Shown here: one piece after another, positions 57,643 through 64,000 of the stretch
How positions within the stretch are numbered: position 1 is the first letter of the stretch
Layout of the letters: every line of letters starts with the position of its first letter
NCBI GenBank assembly: GCA_032622095.1
Contig: CP136062.1
Location: 194,873,887 to 194,937,886, forward strand
Direction of reading: 5' to 3'
Length of the DNA: 64,000 bases
From: Siphonodentalium dalli
Lineage: Eukaryota; Mollusca; Scaphopoda; Gadilida; Siphonodentaliidae
The notes under the pieces: model-generated
The model's database searches: none
What the model saw: only the letters and a program-made list of their open reading frames with translations
What the model was told of the DNA's origin: nothing
Translations under genes and position numbers: made by a program

Positions 57643-57984
57643 ATGTTCTCTAAACTAAAAGAGAAAATTTTGCTAAAATTCTCTGCCGATGCTCGATTAA
57701 TAAAGCATTGGCAGAGGAATGTTAGAGATTCGGAGAGACACAAGTTAGAGATTAGAGCTGGAGTTCAAGAATTCCTGCAAAGACGGAGACCTTCTGCCAA
57801 GTTGTACGGGTCACATCCAGAATGGAAACCCACGTATAAGGGAGAATTATATCCAGATTTGTCTGGATATAATCCTCCAAGACCACTGCCAATGTGGATT
57901 ACCACTGAGGCAGTGGAATATGTGGGGGATCCATACTGGAGGCCCACACACAACAAGGGAGGACTTTATCCTGATTTGTCTTAA
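57643..57984 (+). CDS. Polinton left-end protein, 113 aa, with two LYPDL motifs
   Basis: Intact frame. Residues 1-50 are basic and likely helical (KLKEKILLKFSADARLIKHW). Residues 51-113 contain an imperfect duplication, HPEWKPTYKGELYPDLSGY and DPYWRPTHNKGGLYPDLS, each with LYPDL (residues 69-73 and 108-112). YPDL/LYPxL peptides are known docking sites for the ESCRT adaptor ALIX in retroviral Gag proteins, so a budding or trafficking role is conceivable but unproven. No family recognised. It is preceded by a P1 module and followed after 28 bases by a histone-type stem-loop. Confidence 0.7.
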   Translation: MFSKLKEKILLKFSADARLIKHWQRNVRDSERHKLEIRAGVQEFLQRRRPSAKLYGSHPEWKPTYKGELYPDLSGYNPPRPLPMWITTEAVEYVGDPYWRPTHNKGGLYPDLS

Positions 57985-58012
57985 TTTTTGTGACTCAGTA
58001 AAAAATTTAAAC

Positions 58013-58056
58013 GGCCCTTTTCAGGGCCACTCAAATTATTCGAAAGATACGCTCTG
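58013..58056 (+). terminator. Histone-type 3'-end stem-loop plus downstream box, copy 2
   Basis: AAAC, GGCCCTTTTCAGGGCC (58013-58028), AC, then TTCGAAAGATACGCTCTGAA after 10-12 bases. The stem-loop is identical to copy 1 and the downstream box nearly so, although the sequences around them differ. Confidence 0.8.
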
Positions 58057-58077
58057 AAATTGCTAAAAAAAACGTAA

Positions 58078-58108
58078 CAAGTAAATAAAATAAATAATAT
58101 TTTATTCA
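58078..58108. terminator. AT-rich poly(A)-signal region
   Basis: AGTAAATAAAATAAATAATA on the plus strand and GTGAATAAAATATT on the minus strand. The minus-strand AATAAA is placed correctly to end the 58.7-58.1 kb gene, which has no histone-type stem-loop. Confidence 0.5.
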
Positions 58109-58109
58109 C

Positions 58110-58686
58110 CATTTTTAACTTTCTTGGAAGATTCTCGCGATGCACGTCTTTTTCTCTTTCTGATAGGCAAAGTGTTTTTGCTTAATTTAAGTATCGTCAG
58201 CTCCTTTGGCTACAGCGTTTATCACTTCCATCTGCGAATCCTCCGTGTTTAGAATAGTGATTTCATCATTTGACGCCTCGTTGAGGCATTCACCACTCTC
58301 AGTTTTCACATCCGCGATCTCGTTAATTGATATCGCTGTTGAGTTGCATTGTTCCCCACTTTCAGCTTTCACATCCGCGATCTCGATAGTTGATGTCTCA
58401 GGTTGATCAATGTTCATTAAACTAGCATCATATGGTGTGAGATAATCGTTGTCTGATGTGTGCGTCCAAGTAGACTTCCCAGGAGTAGATTCACTCACCA
58501 TCAATGATGTTTTTTCATCTGATCAATCTTCTTTTTCGTAGTGCCATCACATTGTAAAGCCCAATATGAACTCGAATTGCACCTAAAACAGTTACCGTAA
58601 GGTGGTATCCACTTTGTATTCTTTACAACTTCTAATGCAATTTTTCGTAAATGTTGTATGTTGTTACTCTGCAATCGTGGATCCAT
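58110..58686 (-). CDS. Divergent partner gene of the DNA polymerase, two frames, unknown
   Basis: From ATG at 58686: MDPRLQSNNIQHLRKIALEV, then CFRCNSSSYWALQC (a C-x2-C..C cluster that could bind zinc) up to a stop at 58501. At the stop the sequence is GATGGTGAGTGA, which opens a second frame (VSESTPGKST) to 58187 and also looks like a splice donor. The second part is acidic with two copies of EIADVKxESGE (about residues 41-51 and 62-72). A third frame beyond it encodes a lysine/arginine stretch (RKRKRRASRESSKKVK) ending near 58110, so another indel is likely. No family recognised. It is driven from the shared palindrome at 58718-58836. Confidence 0.5.
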
Positions 58687-58717
58687 GGTGAGCGTTCGGT
58701 GCGTTATTCAGTCGTCA

Positions 58718-58836
58718 GTGAAATGACGACGTGATGAAAAATCGCGTTGCTTTTATGCTCTGACACGGACGATGACTGCGCATGTCCGTGTCAGAGCATA
58801 AAAGCGACACGATTTTTCATCACGTCGTCATTTCAC
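58718..58836. promoter_or_regulatory. Palindromic bidirectional promoter P2
   Basis: 53-bp arms (GTGAAATGACGACGTGATGA to GACACGGAC, and its complement) with two mismatches around a 13-base centre. Each arm has CATAAAAGC, a TATA-like box, about 33-63 bases before the ATG at 58838 (plus) and 58686 (minus). The arms also carry CGTCGTCATTTCAC, sharing CGTCGTCA with P1. Divergent replication-gene promoter by position. Confidence 0.75.
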
Positions 58837-58837
58837 G

Positions 58838-61235
58838 ATGAAACGCCTTGTGCCATCTTCAGATAGCGAAAGCGAACGAGATAATAGAACGAGAGTGCGA
58901 CTGGATGATGATTGTAAATATTATACCATAAAAAATCTAACCGATAAATACCCGAGGAAATTTAAAACAACATCAAAGAAATACAACGTCACATTTCAAG
59001 ATTTCATCAGCCATTTCAAACTGTTGACAGAATTTTCAAAGATCTGGTGAACAGTTTGAAGGATGAGGGTGACGCAGGACCAAAATATCAAATGAGAATT
59101 TCCATCTTTCATCCAGGGCTAGATCTAGGGATTCACTGAAGCAAAAGACCTGACGGGTGAATTATTGCTTGACAACATAGAAAAAGTTGCACAATCGAAC
59201 AAAAAATTCAAAATTCATGACGGACAGATGACATTTGATATCACTGTCAGGCACACGCCTGCAGGGACCACAAGACATACCTTACATTATGGAGCATTCG
59301 GTGAAAAAAATCAAATTAAAACAGTAAAGAAAAGTATTCTTCTGATTCAGAACGCAGAAGATAACATGTGTTTTGCGAGGGCTGTCGTTGTTGGCATGTG
59401 TAACGCTGACAAAAAAGATACCACTGAATGGAAGCAAGAATGGAAACGGATTACGAGATCAGCAAGAGCTCCACAACGGGAAGCTGCAAAGTCATTGTTG
59501 GATAAAGTGGGGATATCACACCAGGCCAACCGTACGCCAAGGCCAACCGTACCTTTAAATGGCGGTGAAGTTAAAATAAGCACACATTTTGTTGATGGTT
59601 ATCATGCAGAATCAAACACATGGTATGCAATGTATGGGTGTTTATTTCATCGCTGTCCTACTTGCTATCCAGATAGAAACCACCGAAACCCATACAGTAA
59701 TATAACAATGCATGAATTGTATGAAAAAACAATAAAAACGGAAACTGAAATCAAAAGCTTGGGATGCAAATTAATATGCATCTGGGAACATGACCTGGAC
59801 AATAAATGTAAAGAAGACAAAATTTTTAAACAAACTATGGACCAATTATATTTGCATCAAGACCCAATTAAACCAATGGAAGCAGTATTTTGGTGGCAGA
59901 ACTAATGCTCTAAAATTATATCATGAAATAGAACCAAAATCTAAACAGGAAATAAAATATATTGATATATGCAGTTTGTATCCTAGTGTGAATAAATATA
60001 GGGAGTACCCTCTTGGCCATCCTACAATTTTAAGTCAGGAACAAATAGGAGACATAAAATCTTACAAAGGACTCATTAAATGCTAAGTATTACCTCCAAA
60101 TAAATTGTACATTCCAGTGCTACCGATCCACTGTAATAACAAAATGATATATACATTGTGTAAAACTTGTGCAGAAAATGGGAAGTGTAGTCATAAAACT
60201 GAACAGCGTGCTTTAGGTGGAGTTTGGACGCATGTAGAATATTCAAAGCAATAGAATTGGGCTACCAAATTCTGGAAGTGTATCAAGTTTGGCATTGGAC
60301 TGAGTGGTCGGACAAAGTATACAGATATTACATTGATAAATACCTCAAAATTAAACAAGAAGCAAGTGGATATCCAAATTCTGTTAAAAGTGAAGAAGAT
60401 AAAGATAAATACATTAAAGATTATTATGAGGTTGAAGGTATAAAACTTGAAAAGAAAAAATCGAGAAAAAACCAGGACTCCGCCAGTGCGCAAAATTATT
60501 GATAAATTTCATATGGGGAAAAAATGCACAAAATAATATTCTTAATAAAACGAAATATATCTCAGAACCATCCAGATATTTTGAACTACTAACTGATAAA
60601 AATATCACCGTCAAAGCAATTGAAAATTTTCAGCATGATAAATTCATATTATTCAATTATGAAAATAAAACCGACATTATAGAACCACATCCATCTGCCA
60701 ATGTAGTTCTTGCATCATTCGTCACAGCATATGCTTGGAGTTGTAAAAAGTTTTAGAAAAACTCCAAGATTGGGTGCTATATTTCGACACCGATAGCTAT
60801 ATGTATATTTTCGATCCAGAAAAAGAAAATATCAAAACCGAAGACAGCTACCTTGGTAAATGGACTGATGAACATCCGGATGCTAAAATCATAAAATTTG
60901 TAGGGTTTGGACCACAAAATTATGGATATCAGCACGTGAACGATGGTGTCATAAAATATGTATGTAAGGTCAAGGGTATCACTCTGGATTAAAAAACTAA
61001 ACAGCAAGTAAATTTTCATTCAATGGTTGAATGTGTTAACGACCGGTCAAACTTTCAACGTGTCATAAACTACCCATGCAGAATTAAATGCACAAAGAAC
61101 CGAGAAGTAATTAGTGAAGAGAAAACAAAAACATTCCGATCTGTGTACACCAAACGACTTGTGGGTGAATACAACACAATTCCTTATGGATGGAATTGTT
61201 GTTTTACCAGCAGAGATGCTTTTGAAAATTTATAA
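58838..61235 (+). pseudogene. PolB: Polinton/Maverick family B DNA polymerase (protein-primed type), broken
   Basis: Start ATG at 58838 just inside the P2 palindrome. Recognisable parts in order: N-terminal domain to 59520 (KDLTGELLLDNIEKVAQSN, DNMCFARAVVVGMCNADKKD), then abruptly LNGGEVKI, VDGYHAES, GCLFHRCPTCYPDRN and LICIWEHD (59560-59790); polymerase motif A DICSLYPS at 59970; thumb-like YIDKYLKIKQEASGYP at 60331; motif B region NFIWGK at 60503; motif C YFDTDS at 60780; and the C-terminus NYPCRIKCTKN..VYTKRLVG to 61235. The total span is about 720 codons instead of the usual 1000 or more: the 3'-5' exonuclease region expected between 59520 and 59560 is absent. Stops or frame changes lie near 59048, 59905, 60084, 60240, 60500, 60755 and 60990. 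The enzyme replicates Polinton DNA in intact elements; this copy is dead. Confidence 0.92.
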
Positions 61236-61760
61236 TAACTTGATCAAAATGTCAAAAATGGATCAAGAAATCAAACGAGAACTTAAACAAACTTGGTTTT
61301 TGAGGGAAAGTAAAATTATAGTGCAGACATTGCTGAACGGACATTTCTCTGAGGGGCAGAGTCGATTAAAATGTTTGATTGAGAGATCAGAATTAGAAAC
61401 TGATTTCTTAATGGATATATTGGATCAACTGTTTTCAGATTATTGAATATTTCATGATGTTCCTAAAAACAAAATAAACGAAATTCGTGAATTAGTTGAA
61501 TATCAAGACAGGATCTCAATGAAAAAACTTTGAAATTCGAAGAGGTGACGAGAATATATGGATACATTATTCTCCGAGAACCATGTGCAATTTTCACTGC
61601 TGAAAAGTTATTTGAAGAAAATGTGTCTTTGGATTATATTGTAAAAACCACTAGACCTATTTCAGACTTAGATAATGAACTCATTTGGACATTTGGAATA
61701 ATCTGGAGTTATGGTGATTCTTCATTAAAATTAAAAAAGGTTGATTCCGAACAATCCTAA
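61186..61760 (+). pseudogene. Polinton protein of unknown function, overlapping PolB end
   Basis: An ATG at 61186, overlapping the last ~50 bases of the polymerase in another frame, opens MDGIVVLPAEMLLKIYNNLI, 86 codons to 61446. The reading continues, after a stop and a frame change near 61500, as 61530-61760 (EVTRIYGYIILREPCAIFTA to KKVDSEQS). LPAEMLLKIYNNL is F-box-like, a weak resemblance only. Mostly helical and charged. No family assigned. Confidence 0.45.
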
Positions 61761-61774
61761 TCAGTCTTACATGA

Positions 61775-62445
61775 TATGTCTCAGGGTAAAGATAGACGAA
61801 ACATTGTTGTTCAAACATCCCTGTAACATTTTCATATCGGGACCAAGTGGTTGTGTTAAAAACAGAATTTGTTAACAAATTAATCGAATATAAAGATGAC
61901 TTGTTCAAACCTGTTCCATACAAAGTCGTTTGGTGTTACAAAGAATGGCAAAATACCTGTATAGTCAGATGCAAGAATTTAACAATATTCAATTTATAAA
62001 TGGAATACCGGATGATGACAATGAACTTGTCGATGACACAGACTTACCGTACCTCATCGTTTTTTATGATATGTTAGGTGATAAAGATGAAGAAAAAATT
62101 ATGTTGTGGTTTACAAGAAAAGGACATCCCAGAAATACATCTGTTATTTACATAACCCAAATCATGTTTCAGAAATCTAAAGCAAGTAGAACTTTGAATT
62201 TGAATGCACATTACATGGTACTATTTCAAAGTGTGCATGATAAATGTCAAATAAAAATTCTTGCCTCTCAAATGCAAATACCTCATATAATGCAAGCATA
62301 TGATGATGCAACTTCAACCAATCATGGTTATTTACTACTCGATTTTCACCCAAAAACGGTTAAATCGTTGGGACTTAGAACTGATATTTTCCATCGCTGG
62401 CTCACAACTGACGACCGAGCTGCGGTAATATATTCATCGGTATAA
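61775..62445 (+). pseudogene. Packaging ATPase (FtsK/HerA, A32-like), broken
   Basis: FKHPCNIFISGPSGC at 61811-61855 is the strand and P-loop (Walker A) of the genome-packaging ATPase of Polintons and adintoviruses, but the loop is disrupted immediately after by a frame change. The main frame restarts at 61930 with QEFNNIQFINGIPD, DLPYLIVFYDML (Walker B region, in which one of the usual acidic pair is a tyrosine), a sensor-like NTSVIYITQIMFQ, LNAHYMVLFQSVHDKCQIKI and a C-terminal YLLLDFHP segment. It normally pumps DNA into capsids; both nucleotide-binding motifs are damaged here. Neighbours fit the family order (polymerase, ATPase). Confidence 0.82.
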
Positions 62446-62482
62446 AGATAAGTGTATCAACATAATATTTTCATTTCCAATC

Positions 62483-62878
62483 ATGGAGTCGCATGAAGCA
62501 GTCTTGAGTGTATTTTCGACTATAGCTAAATTAATACTTGATGATCACTTAAAGCTTCCAACGCAGACACGAACATTTCTGCAAAAACACAAAAAAGAGC
62601 TGTAGAAAATAGCTGACATTAGAACTCATATCGATTCAAAAAAGATAACACTTTTCAAAACTGGTGGAGGTGGATTTATCGGTGGAGTTTTGATCAGAAG
62701 TCTTCTCAGACAAAAAGAAAATAAATCAATTGCACGAGCTAGATCAAATAGAGTAAATGCTACTAGAGTAAATTCTACAATTGCACAGCGAACTAGTCCA
62801 GTTAGAGTAAATTCTACAATTGCACAGCGAGCTACTCCAGCTAGAGTAAATTCTACTGGATTAAATTCTCAACTATAA
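62483..62878 (+). pseudogene. Basic, glycine-containing core-like protein with RVNST repeats
   Basis: One frame from ATG at 62483 with a single stop at 62603. Part one: MESHEAVLSVFSTIAKLILD and LPTQTRTFLQKHKKEL. Part two: hydrophobic GGGGFIGGVLIRSLL, then an arginine-rich tail in which RVNSTIAQR or RVNST occurs four times (residues about 95-130). Small basic proteins with a glycine/hydrophobic patch are common among virion core proteins of Polintons and adenovirus-like agents, so that role is a reasonable guess. The stop makes the copy doubtful. Confidence 0.5.
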
Positions 62879-63105
62879 TGGTCCGCAACCAATTCCATCA
62901 GTTCAAGAAGCAGAACATTACCCGTTGGTTCAACGATACTCAAAACTTATGAACCTTTCAAAACCATCAAAATTAGCTTTGATGACATTTGATCGTAATT
63001 TTAATAAACGTAGAAGTAAAAGTAATTCAGTCAGTTAACATTCAACTGTTGATGAGTAAAGATGGCGAAAAAAACTCCACTGATTTAAATATATGGTAGT
63101 TTTGT
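62879..63105. other. Short spacer, remains of coding sequence possible
   Basis: A reading with LKTYEPFKTIKISFDDI lies at about 62935-62990 in another frame, probably an extension of the previous gene. Nothing else recognised. Confidence 0.3.
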
Positions 63106-64000
63106 AATGGCTATGAATCAGGCACCAACTCATTTTCGAAAAACAATAATAAAAGATGCCCCAAAGAAAGTGATTGCATGTCAGAATGCTGTAAAAAATA
63201 TCTTAAAAGGCAATGTAAAACTAACAGAAGCTCAGAATCGCATTACCACATAATCCTGAAATTACAAATGTTTCAAAACTAAGCAGAGAATTGAATTCAG
63301 TTTCTGATCAAAATTTGTCAGAATCCGAGAAGGTTCAATTATATGGTACAACTTTGCGCAAATTGAAAACTTCTCAAAAATCAGTTAGGGCTATTTCAAC
63401 CCTGAAAACAGAACAACCGTTTAATCATCATAGGGATGTGATAGAAAGTATTCCGTTAAAGATGAGAAAAAAAGCTGAACAACTTTTACTACTGATTTCA
63501 AAACATCCGCAAATGAAGATTGATGAACATGGACAATTAACATATGGTGAAAAAGTTATTAGAGGATCAAATATTGTTGATCTCCTCAATGATATTGTAC
63601 GACAAAGAAAAGGTTTCGAACCAATAGGTTGGGAAACCTTTAGGATTGAGCGAACCTCAAGAGTTTGTAGGGAACAGAAACCGTGGGCTTTGGATTAAAA
63701 AACATTTGACAGATGATTCAGATGATGATTTTGAAGCTCCGGTACAAAGCATAAAACGAAAACGATTTGATTCTCATCGATTCACACCAATGAAAGGTAT
63801 AAAAGCAAGACATTCAAAAACTAAAATAGCAGATAGGTTGACACCAACGGGTATTAAAACAAAAAACACAATGGGATCCATACTAGATGAACAGTTATCT
63901 AAAATGTTCTATAATCCAAAGAAAGTTGGAAGTTATGGCGGTGTAAAGAAGCTTTTTGCTGAAGCGAAAAGGCAAAATACAAAAATAAAACTCATAGATG
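63106..64000 (+). pseudogene. Polinton conserved protein leading into integrase N-terminus, runs off the window
   Basis: Begins MAMNQAPTHFRKTIIKDAPK at 63106; a frame change near 63240 leads to the frame ending at 63698 with IPLKMRKKAEQLLLLISKHP, KIDEHGQLTYGEKVIRGSNI and VDLLNDIVRQRKGFEPIGWE, a block found in Polinton-like elements of many invertebrates. Another frame change near 63660 opens a frame continuing to the window's end: an acidic/basic linker, then EQLSKMFYNPKKVGSYGGV and KKLFAEAKRQNTKIKLID, which resembles the segment just before the catalytic core of retroviral-type integrases in Polintons. The catalytic core itself would be beyond 64000. Confidence 0.65.

Noticed and set aside
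55449-57984. Histone genes, suggested by the histone-type stem-loops
   Set aside because: Neither intact protein has a histone fold or histone-like composition along its length.

Overview
The window is AT-rich, gene-poor eukaryotic DNA built almost entirely from mobile elements and their relics. No host protein-coding gene or classical RNA gene could be recognised. The repeat style (Gtccgtccg-type tandem elements, CR1/L2-like LINE tails, HARBI1-like transposase, a SANT-domain transposon protein and a Polinton) suggests a marine invertebrate, most likely a mollusc or other lophotrochozoan. That is an inference from repeat character, not a species identification.

Layout. 0.3-13 kb: minus-strand LINE relics, a dispersed MITE family (M1), a minisatellite block and a ~190-bp tandem repeat. 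13.3-16.9 kb: a broken CR1/jockey-superfamily LINE on the plus strand, with a perfect 115-bp palindrome in its 3' region. 17-20.6 kb: another LINE piece, a possible SINE, a LINE ORF1 relic with a zinc knuckle, and a PIF/Harbinger transposase pseudogene. 21.1-22 kb: a GC-rich island. 23.2-24.1 kb: a broken SANT/Myb-like plus coiled-coil gene. 25-42 kb: mostly non-coding, with foldback and TTAA-flanked non-autonomous elements and a duplicated block at 35.2-37.2 kb. 42.8-46.7 kb: a broken L2-like LINE with its 3' tails. 47-54.9 kb: tandem and interspersed repeats, including a 440-bp element whose empty insertion site survives in a paralogous repeat 17 kb away.

55 kb to the end: the left part of a degenerate Polinton/Maverick (adintovirus-like) element. 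It has a protein-primed-type family B DNA polymerase, a packaging ATPase, a basic core-like protein and a protein leading into what looks like the integrase N-terminus, all on the plus strand and broken in places. To their left lie several small genes, two of them with intact frames, organised as repeated transcription cassettes.

The most unusual feature is in these cassettes. A shared ~90-bp GC-rich promoter-like module occurs three times, two copies forming a head-to-head palindrome between divergent genes. The three genes behind these modules end in a stem-loop of the replication-dependent histone mRNA type (GGCCCTTTTCAGGGCC) followed by a conserved purine-rich box (GAAAGATACGCTCT), although none encodes a histone. 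A second, unrelated palindrome with mirrored TATA-like boxes sits between the DNA polymerase and a divergent gene that appears to end at an ordinary AATAAA site. The simplest reading, which is inference, is a virus-like element with two transcription programmes, one using the host's S-phase histone 3'-end machinery.
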